NCBI GenBank assembly: GCA_903910005.1
Contig: CAIVXW010000382.1
Span: forward strand, 1 to 6,904
Length of the DNA: 6,904 nucleotides
From: an uncultured Methylococcaceae bacterium
GTDB lineage: Bacteria > Pseudomonadota > Gammaproteobacteria > Methylococcales > Methylococcaceae
Reading direction: 5' to 3'
This document shows positions 1 to 5,267 of this stretch, one piece after another. How positions within the stretch are numbered: the stretch's first letter is position 1; each line of letters begins with the position of its first letter. The position numbers were made by a program, and so were the translations under genes. The notes under the pieces were generated by a model. The model searched no databases and was not told where the DNA came from. It worked only from the letters and a program-made list of their open reading frames with translations.

Positions 1-13
1 CAACAAGTGGCGC

Positions 14-253
14 CTAGCGAGTGCCCTGGTTGCGCCGCCGCACAATAAACTGGTTCGTCTTCTTGTTGCGGCGTGTCTTATACCCCCGAGTCGGGCGGCC
101 CCAAGGCGATTTAGGACCCGGCATACCAGCCGGCTGCCGGCCTTCGCCGCCGCCATGCGGGTGATCCCGCGGGCTCATCGCCGTGCCGCGCACCGTCGGG
201 CGAATGCCCATGTGGCGTTTGCGACCAGCTTTGCCCAACTTCACATTGCTGTG
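14..253 (-). pseudogene. rplB: Ribosomal protein L2 C-terminal fragment
   Basis: These 79 codons encode the end of 50S ribosomal protein L2, a 23S rRNA-binding protein next to the peptidyl-transferase centre. The visible landmarks are HSNVKLGKAGRKRHMG, the near-universal RPTVRGTAM, DHPHGGGEGR, the SPWG motif, and a terminal KKTNQFIVRRR followed by a short basic tail. Bacterial L2 is about 275 residues, so roughly the first 195 are absent; nothing of them is present to the right of the junction. The segment between GEGR and PWG is two residues longer than in E. coli L2 and resembles the form in Firmicutes and several other non-proteobacterial phyla. GC is about 66% by hand count over 1-240, against about 55% over 241-540. 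Only 13 bases follow the stop, so the expected rpsS neighbour cannot be seen. This is probably a piece of another organism's S10 operon. Confidence 0.88.
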
Positions 254-550
254 ATCCAGGTTCCCCACCTGCTCGGGAATCACTTCCAGACTGTAGGTGG
301 CGGCATTGTCGGCCAGCACCTCGCCATTACGGTCAAAAATCAGCCCACGGGCGGGTGCCAGGGGCGATATCTTGATCTGGTTGTCCCGTGACAGGGTTGA
401 ATAATGCTCATGCCCCACCACCTGTAAATAGACCAGCCGCACCACCAGCACCAGACTGGCCAGCATCATGAACAGCACGCTGACGACGATCCGGTTCAGA
501 AACGAACGGTTTTCCTGGAGTGTATCCTTGAATTTAAAGGTTTCGCCCAT
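14..550 (-). CDS. mrdA: Chimeric frame: PBP2 (MrdA) N-terminus joined in frame to ribosomal protein L2 C-terminus
   Basis: Residues 1-94 are the N-terminus of penicillin-binding protein 2, the elongasome transpeptidase that cross-links lateral-wall peptidoglycan. There is a short cytoplasmic lead, one membrane anchor (about 20-41, ending RLVYLQVV), the juxtamembrane YSTLSRDNQIK, and the family signature ARGLIFDRNGEVLA (67-80), followed by TYSLEVIPEQ. After VGNLD (95-99) the protein abruptly becomes the C-terminus of ribosomal protein L2 and stops at TAG (14-16). The PBP2 dimerisation domain and the whole transpeptidase domain with the catalytic Ser are therefore missing. The ATG shares one base with the mreD stop (TGATG), the normal context for mrdA. 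The 178-residue product could act neither as PBP2 nor as L2. I read the frame as an assembly chimera; a natural recombination is much less likely. The PBP2 and L2 identities are certain from motifs; the cause is inferred. Confidence 0.9.
   Translation of the reverse strand: MGETFKFKDTLQENRSFLNRIVVSVLFMMLASLVLVVRLVYLQVVGHEHYSTLSRDNQIKISPLAPARGLIFDRNGEVLADNAATYSLEVIPEQVGNLDHSNVKLGKAGRKRHMGIRPTVRGTAMSPRDHPHGGGEGRQPAGMPGPKSPWGRPTRGYKTRRNKKTNQFIVRRRNQGTR
254..268 (-). other. Junction between mrdA and rplB sequence
   Basis: These five codons encode VGNLD, which fits both parents: PBP2 continues plausibly from EVIPEQ into VGNLD, and L2 typically reads G-x-VGN just before the HSNVKLGKAG segment. The breakpoint therefore lies inside or within a few bases of this stretch. 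A shared run of about 15-20 bases is the classic place for a short-k-mer or overlap misjoin. The exact breakpoint cannot be fixed without the two parental sequences. There are no flanking repeats, target duplications or recombinase genes that would suggest a mobile-element event. Confidence 0.75.
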
Positions 551-1038
551 CAGGATATGCCGTAATGGCGCCGTATTCGTCTGAGCAAAACCAGAATCGC
601 AGGCCAGGCAATGGCACCGGTCAGCGAAGGCAACCAATAGGTCCAGGCCAGGGTGTGAACATACTCCAGGTTCTGGGTCCAGAAAATAAGTAACTGATTG
701 GCCAGCAGAAACGCCATGATCCACAGTGACTGCTGGGGCATCGGGTAAAGCCGCAGACGGCGGTACAATTTGAGGCCAAAATAGGCGGAAACGGAGTAGG
801 CCAGGGCATGTTGCCCCATAATCCGCCCCACCAGCACATCGGTCAGTAATCCGATCAGCCAGACCGTGCCCAGGCCCACCCGCTCGGGTATGGCCATGGT
901 CCAGTACAGCAAAACCAGGGCTACCCAATCGGGATTGGCTTCAAACCAGGGTTTGGGTAAGGGAATGATCCGCAATCCCATGGCCACAATCAGGCTGACC
1001 GACACCACACAAAAGACACACGGCTTAGCGGAGGGCAT
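550..1038 (-). CDS. mreD: Rod shape-determining protein MreD
   Basis: MreD is the small integral inner-membrane member of the elongasome; it partners MreC and is needed for rod shape. The 162-residue product has the same length as E. coli MreD and no catalytic motif. About six hydrophobic segments are visible, roughly at residues 7-24, 35-50, 55-70, 77-92, 103-121 and 134-152. The most diagnostic stretch is NPDWVALVLLYWTMAIPERVG (36-56), matching the conserved RPNWV-LLYW-PHRV region of the E. coli protein. The C-terminus is basic (LLRRIRRHYGIS), as expected for a cytoplasmic tail. The ATG at 1036-1038 lies 14 bases inside the end of mreC and has no strong Shine-Dalgarno sequence, so translational coupling to mreC is likely. 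Its TGA overlaps the mrdA ATG by one base. Confidence 0.96.
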   Translation of the reverse strand: MPSAKPCVFCVVSVSLIVAMGLRIIPLPKPWFEANPDWVALVLLYWTMAIPERVGLGTVWLIGLLTDVLVGRIMGQHALAYSVSAYFGLKLYRRLRLYPMPQQSLWIMAFLLANQLLIFWTQNLEYVHTLAWTYWLPSLTGAIAWPAILVLLRRIRRHYGIS

Positions 1039-1990
1039 GGTCAGTCGGCGTTTTGTGGCTGGGGGAAGGCGAAACCGGTTTTTGTTCGGGCACGGGTGTT
1101 ACGGTGGCCCGGTTGGCCGGGCTGACCGGAAACTCCGGGACGACTGCTGCCGGAACAGGCGAACGCGGCATGAGTTCAGAATTATTGAAGGCCAGCAGGA
1201 GTTCCCGGTTCCGGTCGAGCCGGGCTACCGGGGTCGCGCTAATTTTGGCAAAAGGGCTTTCCTGGGAGGCGATGGCGGTCACAGTGGCGACGGGATAACC
1301 ATGCGGAAAAACACCGCCCAGACCCGAGGTAATGAGCAAGTCCCCCACCTGGATGTCGGCATTACCGGAAAGATAAGGCAGTGCCAGCCGATCCAGATGC
1401 CCGGTACCCAGTGCGATGGTTCTAAGGCCGTTACGATTGACCTGCACGGGTATGGCATGGCTGGGATCAGTAATCAGCATGACTTCCGCACTCAAGGGGT
1501 TGGTTCGCAAAACCTGTCCGACCACGCCATTGGCATCAAAAACCGGTTGACCTGCATAAACGCCGAAACGGGTTCCCTTGTTGACTTCAACCACATGCTC
1601 GTAGGGAACCAGTTTGATGGAAAGCAATTCGGCAATCAGAACCTGCTCCCCCACCTTGAAGGAGGAATCCAGCAACCCGCGCAGGCGGATATTTTCCTGT
1701 TCGAGGGCTGCAAATTTGAGCTGCCGGGTTTTGAGTACCAGCACATCGTCCTGAAGCTTGTGGTTTTCTTCAAGCAGTGCCAAACAGGACTTTAACGACT
1801 GGAACAAATCCTGGACGAAACGAACCGGCACGCTGACCATGAGTTGTACCGGATAAACCGCCACGGCGAGTGATGTCCGCATCGGGCCAAATGCCCCGTG
1901 ACGCTCACCCGCCACCAGCACCAGTGCCGCAATCACGCACGCGGCAAGGCGCATGTTGAGGGACTGGCTGGTAGTGAAAATTTTCTTGAT
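1025..1990 (-). CDS. mreC: Rod shape-determining protein MreC (start probably ATC)
   Basis: MreC is the bitopic periplasmic scaffold that links MreB/MreD to PBP2. Counting from the ATC at 1988-1990, the 321-residue product has a short cytoplasmic lead (KKIFTTSQSLNMRL), one membrane anchor (about 13-28), a coiled coil (about 68-108, with LLEENHKLQDDV and LEQENIRLRGLLD), and then the paired beta domains. These include GVYAGQPVFDANGVVGQV and the signature TSGLGGVFPHGYPVA. The last 35 or so residues are rich in Pro, Ser and Thr. The frame also stays open upstream to an ATG at 2084-2086, but that extension merely reads through the end of mreB and resembles no MreC. The ATG at 1952-1954 sits at the membrane anchor and has no ribosome binding site. 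The ATC aligns with the E. coli ATG (IKKIF versus MKPIF) and has GGAG nine bases upstream. The family is certain; the start is not. Confidence 0.93.
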   Translation of the reverse strand: MKKIFTTSQSLNMRLAACVIAALVLVAGERHGAFGPMRTSLAVAVYPVQLMVSVPVRFVQDLFQSLKSCLALLEENHKLQDDVLVLKTRQLKFAALEQENIRLRGLLDSSFKVGEQVLIAELLSIKLVPYEHVVEVNKGTRFGVYAGQPVFDANGVVGQVLRTNPLSAEVMLITDPSHAIPVQVNRNGLRTIALGTGHLDRLALPYLSGNADIQVGDLLITSGLGGVFPHGYPVATVTAIASQESPFAKISATPVARLDRNRELLLAFNNSELMPRSPVPAAVVPEFPVSPANRATVTPVPEQKPVSPSPSHKTPTDHALR

Positions 1991-1999
1991 GGCCGGACT

Positions 2000-2003
2000 C
2001 TCC
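2000..2003 (-). promoter_or_regulatory. Shine-Dalgarno site of mreC, decides its start
   Basis: The minus strand reads GGAG here, nine bases before the ATC at 1988-1990, in the 22-base gap between the mreB TAA (2013-2015) and mreC. It is the only good ribosome binding site near the start of mreC. It favours initiation at ATC over the in-frame ATG codons at 2084-2086 and 1952-1954. Confidence 0.6.
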
Positions 2004-2012
2004 GCTGGTTGG

Positions 2013-3059
2013 TTATTCCAGCGAGAAGACAGCCGGGCCTTTTTCTTCGAGAAGTTCCAGTATGCGGCCACCGCCCCGGGCGACACAGGTCATGGGATCT
2101 TCGGCGATGTACACGGGTAAACCGGTCTCCTCCGCGATCAGGCGGTCAATGTCTTTCAGCAAGGCCCCCCCACCGGTACATATAATGCCGCGTTCGGCCA
2201 CATCGGCCCCCAGTTCGGGTGGCGTTTGTTCCAGGGCAATTTTCACGGCACCGACAATGCCCTGCAGGGGTTCCTGCAAGGCCTCAAGGATTTCATTGCT
2301 GTTCAGCACAAAACTGCGCGGAATGCCTTCCGACAGGTTTCTGCCCTTGACGGCAATTTCCCGGACTTCGCTGCCGGGGTAGGCGGTGCCAATTTCATGC
2401 TTGATGCGCTCGGCCGTGGCTTCACCGATCAGGGTGCCGTAATTGCGGCGGACATAATTCATGATGGCCTCATCCAGCCGGTCTCCACCGATACGCACCG
2501 ATGCCGAATACACCACCCCATTGAGGGAGATGACCGCAACTTCTGATGTCCCACCTCCGATGTCCAGTACCATGGAACCCAGAGCATCATGGACGGGCAG
2601 GCCTGCCCCGAGGGCCGCCGCCATGGGCTCCTCAATCAGGTAAACCTCCCGGGCACCGGCCCCGGCTGCCGATTCCTTGATGGCCCGACGTTCCACCTGG
2701 GTCGAGCCACAGGGTACCGAGATCAGCACCCGGGGACTCGGACGGAATATTTTGTTCTTGTGAACCTTGTGGATGAAATACTGCAACATCTTCTCCGTCA
2801 CGGTAAAGTCAGCAATGACTCCATCCTTCAGCGGGCGTATGGCCGTGATGTTGCCGGGCGTACGCCCCAGCATCAGCTTGGCTTCACTGCCAACGGCTGC
2901 AATGGATTTTTGACCCCTCGCCCGATCCTCGCGGATCGCCACCACCGAAGGCTCATTGACGACTATCCCCTGATCCCGAACATAAATGAGTGTATTGGCA
3001 GTGCCCAGATCGATGGACAGATCGTTGGAAAAGAAACCGCGCAGGTGCTTGAAAAACAT
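2013..3059 (-). CDS. mreB: Rod shape-determining protein MreB, bacterial actin
   Basis: MreB is the ATP-dependent actin homologue whose membrane-bound filaments guide the elongasome around the cell. The 348-residue product has the usual length (E. coli 347). It begins with an amphipathic MFFKHLRGFFSNDL membrane-binding stretch. The actin-fold motifs follow in order: phosphate-1 loop DLGTANTL (17-24), VPCGSTQVERRAIKESA (115-131), the catalytic-glutamate region LIEEPMAAALGAG (141-153), phosphate-2 loop DIGGGTSEVAVISL (166-179), RIGGDRLDEAI (189-199), and the adenosine-binding ICTGGGALL (293-301). No key residue is missing. This is the first gene of the minus-strand cell-shape operon; a candidate promoter lies at 3091-3120. 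The ribosome binding site is poor (AGG only three bases before ATG), but conserved length and N-terminus support this start. Confidence 0.98.
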   Translation of the reverse strand: MFFKHLRGFFSNDLSIDLGTANTLIYVRDQGIVVNEPSVVAIREDRARGQKSIAAVGSEAKLMLGRTPGNITAIRPLKDGVIADFTVTEKMLQYFIHKVHKNKIFRPSPRVLISVPCGSTQVERRAIKESAAGAGAREVYLIEEPMAAALGAGLPVHDALGSMVLDIGGGTSEVAVISLNGVVYSASVRIGGDRLDEAIMNYVRRNYGTLIGEATAERIKHEIGTAYPGSEVREIAVKGRNLSEGIPRSFVLNSNEILEALQEPLQGIVGAVKIALEQTPPELGADVAERGIICTGGGALLKDIDRLIAEETGLPVYIAEDPMTCVARGGGRILELLEEKGPAVFSLE

Positions 3060-3090
3060 GAGCCTGAAACCGTAGAAAAAAAGTTCTGCT

Positions 3091-3120
3091 AATTTAACAA
3101 GCAGGATAAGGTTAGGGCAA
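3091..3120 (-). promoter_or_regulatory. Candidate sigma-70 promoter for mreB operon
   Basis: On the minus strand TTGCCC (3120-3115) and TAAATT (3096-3091) are separated by 18 bases; each matches four of six consensus positions. Transcription would begin near 3085, giving a leader of about 25 bases before the mreB ATG. The position is right for the operon promoter, but the match is modest and a different promoter is possible. Confidence 0.35.
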
Positions 3121-3128
3121 GAAGCCAG

Positions 3129-3165
3129 CCGGATTTCCGGAGGCCATTCCCCACGGCCCCGCCGT
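3129..3165. promoter_or_regulatory. Two short dyads in the divergent mreB/fleQ spacer
   Basis: CCGGATTTCCGG (3129-3140) is a perfect dyad of two 5-base arms around TT. ACGGC-CCC-GCCGT (3153-3165) is a second perfect pair of 5-base arms around a 3-base centre. They are 12 bases apart and lie between the candidate mreB promoter (3091-3120) and the candidate fleQ promoter (3195-3222), where an operator could act on both units. The arms are short enough to occur by chance in GC-rich DNA, and there is no T-run to make either a terminator. The rest of 3060-3346 shows no gene: reading frames there do not resemble known proteins. Confidence 0.2.
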
Positions 3166-3194
3166 CAGGACAACAAATTTTCCCCGCCTGAACG

Positions 3195-3222
3195 TTGACG
3201 CTGACAGCGAGTTGGTTAAACT
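3195..3222 (+). promoter_or_regulatory. Candidate sigma-70 promoter for fleQ
   Basis: TTGACG (3195-3200, five of six consensus positions) and TAAACT (3217-3222, four of six) are separated by 16 bases. Transcription would start near 3229, about 118 bases before the fleQ ATG. A sigma-70 promoter fits the known top-tier status of FleQ, which is made independently of sigma-54 in Pseudomonas. No -24/-12 element was seen upstream of fleQ. Confidence 0.4.
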
Positions 3223-3331
3223 GCGGGCGCACGGAGACCGTACCTGCATCACGGCGAATCCTGCGGTTCATACGGGCCAGATAATGACCCAGGCCTACAC
3301 TCTCCTGTCCATACACACCAAACCTTCAGTC

Positions 3332-3335
3332 GGAG
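3332..3335 (+). promoter_or_regulatory. Shine-Dalgarno site of fleQ, decides its start
   Basis: GGAG lies 11 bases before the ATG at 3347-3349. Upstream in-frame ATGs at 3212 and 3284 have no comparable site and would add 45 or 21 residues with no counterpart in FleQ. The site therefore supports the ATG at 3347. Confidence 0.55.
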
Positions 3336-3346
3336 CGTTCGTTTTA

Positions 3347-4762
3347 ATGGGTTCCCATCGTGTTTTACTGGTCAAATCCGAAAGCGGTGCCTTCCATGAA
3401 TTAGCCACCATACTCGGTTTTCTCAACCACGACGTACGGGTACTCAATCCCATGTCGTTCCTGAACGAGAGCCAGGCTGATTTTCTGTGCGTCTTTTTTG
3501 TGGTGGATGGTCAGCATGAATCGATACTCGGCTGGCTCAAAACGGACTTCCCCCAGTTGCCGGTCATCGCCATTCTGGATAAATCGGCAAGCCGACCCGT
3601 GGTTCCCAACATTGAGGCAGGACGGGTAGCCCGGTTGCTGCATTGGCCAACCAACCTGCCCCTGTTCAAGGCTGATCTGGATCACATCATTACGCTCCGC
3701 ACCGGAACAACGGGAGCCAGACCTCCGTTGTTACGCAGCCTGACCGGCTCCAGTGCAGCCATTCAACGCACCCGCCAACTGATCCAGCGAGTGGCAGATT
3801 CCGATACCACCGTGCTGATACTGGGTGAATCCGGTACCGGCAAGGAAGTCATTGCCCGCAACCTTCACCAGTACTCCCAACGGCGTGCAAGGGCATTCGT
3901 TCCGGTCAATTGCGGAGCCATACCGGGGGAGTTGCTGGAAAGTGAATTGTTCGGCCACGAAAAGGGAGCCTTCACCGGGGCATTGTCTGCCCGCCAGGGA
4001 CGTTTCGAGATGGCCGAGGGAGGCAGTCTTTTTCTGGATGAAATTGGCGACATGCCCCTGGCCATGCAGGTTAAACTGCTCAGGGTTCTCCAGGAGCGGA
4101 CATTTGAACGGGTGGGCAGCAACAAGACCCTGTTCTGCAACCTGCGTATCATTGCTGCCACCCATCGCAATCTGGAGGAACAGATCGCCCGGGACCGGTT
4201 CCGCGAGGATCTGTATTACCGCCTCAACGTATTTCCCATCGAAGTGCCGGCCCTCCGACACCGGGTGGAGGATATTCCACTTCTGGTTGATGACCTGTTA
4301 TCCCGCCACAAGGCAGAAAACCGGGGTGACATCACGCTATCCCCCCGGGCCATGGAGGCGTTGCAGCAACACCACTGGCCCGGCAATGTCCGCGAACTGG
4401 CCAATCTGATGGAACGGATGGTCATCCTCTATCCCGGTCAAACCGTGGATATCAAGGATTTGCCCGAAAAATTCCATCGCTACGCCGAACCGGATGAACC
4501 CGGCATCAATGCCCTGCAGGATGACGATAAACTGATTCTTTCGATAATGAACGAGCCTCCCCCCTTCGTTTCGTCCCCGATACGCTTACCGGAGGAAGGG
4601 CTTGACCTGCGTAAACACATCAATCAGGTGGAATCTGAACTGATTCGTCAGGCACTGGAAGAGTCCAATGGCGTCGTGGCCCGGGCTGCCACCCGATTGC
4701 GCCTGCGCCGCACCACCCTGATAGAAAAATTGCGCAAGTACGGCCTACGGGACGATGACTAA
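3347..4762 (+). CDS. fleQ: FleQ/FlrA-type sigma-54-dependent flagellar master regulator
   Basis: FleQ is the top-tier activator of flagellar genes: an AAA+ ATPase that opens RNA polymerase-sigma-54 promoters and, in Pseudomonas, also binds c-di-GMP. The product has 471 residues (P. aeruginosa FleQ 490). Residues 1-115 form a degenerate receiver: SHRVLLVKSES lacks the acidic pair and no phospho-acceptor Asp is evident. The AAA+ core carries Walker A GESGTGKE (160-167), the sigma-54-contacting GAFTGA loop (207-212), Walker B LFLDE (228-232) and FREDLYYRLNVFP from 285. A Fis-type helix-turn-helix ends the protein (about 442-467, GVVARAATRLRLRRTTL). The c-di-GMP contacts of P. aeruginosa FleQ appear mostly kept: LLRS (128-131, for LFRS) and R171-N172, with the same 43-residue spacing. 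It lies 155 bases upstream of fliE. Orthology rests on core similarity, the unphosphorylatable receiver and the flagellar context. Confidence 0.93.
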   Translation: MGSHRVLLVKSESGAFHELATILGFLNHDVRVLNPMSFLNESQADFLCVFFVVDGQHESILGWLKTDFPQLPVIAILDKSASRPVVPNIEAGRVARLLHWPTNLPLFKADLDHIITLRTGTTGARPPLLRSLTGSSAAIQRTRQLIQRVADSDTTVLILGESGTGKEVIARNLHQYSQRRARAFVPVNCGAIPGELLESELFGHEKGAFTGALSARQGRFEMAEGGSLFLDEIGDMPLAMQVKLLRVLQERTFERVGSNKTLFCNLRIIAATHRNLEEQIARDRFREDLYYRLNVFPIEVPALRHRVEDIPLLVDDLLSRHKAENRGDITLSPRAMEALQQHHWPGNVRELANLMERMVILYPGQTVDIKDLPEKFHRYAEPDEPGINALQDDDKLILSIMNEPPPFVSSPIRLPEEGLDLRKHINQVESELIRQALEESNGVVARAATRLRLRRTTLIEKLRKYGLRDDD

Positions 4763-4858
4763 CCCCAACTCCACATCAGCGACGAAAAACCGACAGTCAC
4801 GCCACCGATCAATCCTGAATTTAACGGCGGAAAGCGGAATACGCTCACATTAAAAAAA

Positions 4859-4874
4859 TGGCTCAATCATTGCT
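4859..4874 (+). promoter_or_regulatory. Sigma-54 (-24/-12) promoter of fliE
   Basis: TGGCTC-AATCA-TTGCT reproduces the sigma-54 consensus TGGCAC-N5-TTGC with one mismatch. The invariant GG and GC have the exact 12-base offset. Transcription should start near 4885, about 33 bases before the fliE ATG. The position, just downstream of a gene for a sigma-54 activator and upstream of a class of genes controlled by FleQ in Pseudomonas and Vibrio, makes it very likely real. No clear FleQ enhancer box was recognised in 4763-4858, and no terminator follows fleQ. Confidence 0.88.
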
Positions 4875-4917
4875 TTTGACCTTCGAAACTCATTTTCATC
4901 CCTGAAGGTACAAACCA

Positions 4918-5235
4918 ATGAGCAACACTGAAATCAACCGGGTACTGGGGCAGATTCGCCTGATGCAGGATCAGGTTCGCGATACCACCCTCAAGGCACG
5001 AACCGATCAGGTTGTCGACTTCGGTTCCGTACTCCGGGGAGCCATCGACACGGTCAACAACCACCAGCAATATGCGGCTCAGATGAGCAGAGCCTTTGAA
5101 CGCGGTGATCCTGGCATCAATCTGTCTGATGTCATGATAGCCGGGCAAAAATCGGGATTGGCGTTTCAATCCATGCTGCAGACCAGAAACAAACTGGTGG
5201 ATGCCTACAAGGATGTCATGAACATGTCCATGTAG
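4918..5235 (+). CDS. fliE: Flagellar hook-basal body complex protein FliE
   Basis: FliE forms a small ring that joins the MS-ring protein FliF to the proximal rod and is an early export substrate of the flagellar type III apparatus. The 105-residue product is of typical size (E. coli 104). It has no signal peptide, in keeping with flagellar export. The C-terminal half carries the family pattern: F-G-VL-AID-VN (35-47), AFERGDPGINLSDVMIAGQK (59-78), then SGLAFQSMLQTRNKLVDAYKDVMNMSM, ending in the hydrophobic Y-x-x-VM-NM-x-M signature. The ATG has AAGG (4905-4908) nine bases upstream. It is the first gene after the sigma-54 promoter at 4859-4874 and is followed 32 bases later by fliF, so the two are presumably co-transcribed. 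Confidence 0.97.
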   Translation: MSNTEINRVLGQIRLMQDQVRDTTLKARTDQVVDFGSVLRGAIDTVNNHQQYAAQMSRAFERGDPGINLSDVMIAGQKSGLAFQSMLQTRNKLVDAYKDVMNMSM

Positions 5236-5267
5236 CCTGTTACCGCTTAAATCCAGAATAGCACGCC

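Noticed and set aside
14..550. A genuine new PBP2-ribosomal protein fusion gene
   Set aside because: Both domains are truncated so that neither function could survive. The join falls on a short stretch compatible with both parents near the sequence end, and GC and L2 type change at that point. A misjoin explains all of this more simply.
551..928. Extension of the mrdA frame upstream to an ATG at 928
   Set aside because: This part overlaps mreD in another frame and has no resemblance to PBP2; the ATG at 548-550 gives the normal PBP2 N-terminus.
866..1795. 310-codon open frame on the plus strand
   Set aside because: It is antisense to mreC and mreD, has low-complexity composition and no recognisable domain. 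The opposite strand carries clear family motifs.
2589..3092. Plus-strand frame across the start of mreB
   Set aside because: It is the antisense shadow of mreB, with no ribosome binding site or domain.
3089..3316. 75-codon minus-strand frame in the spacer between mreB and fleQ
   Set aside because: No recognised motif and no ribosome binding site; it crosses both candidate promoters and is best treated as non-coding.
3212..3346. Longer FleQ N-terminus from ATG at 3212 or 3284
   Set aside because: The extra residues have no counterpart in FleQ, neither ATG has a ribosome binding site, and the 3212 start would fall inside the candidate promoter.
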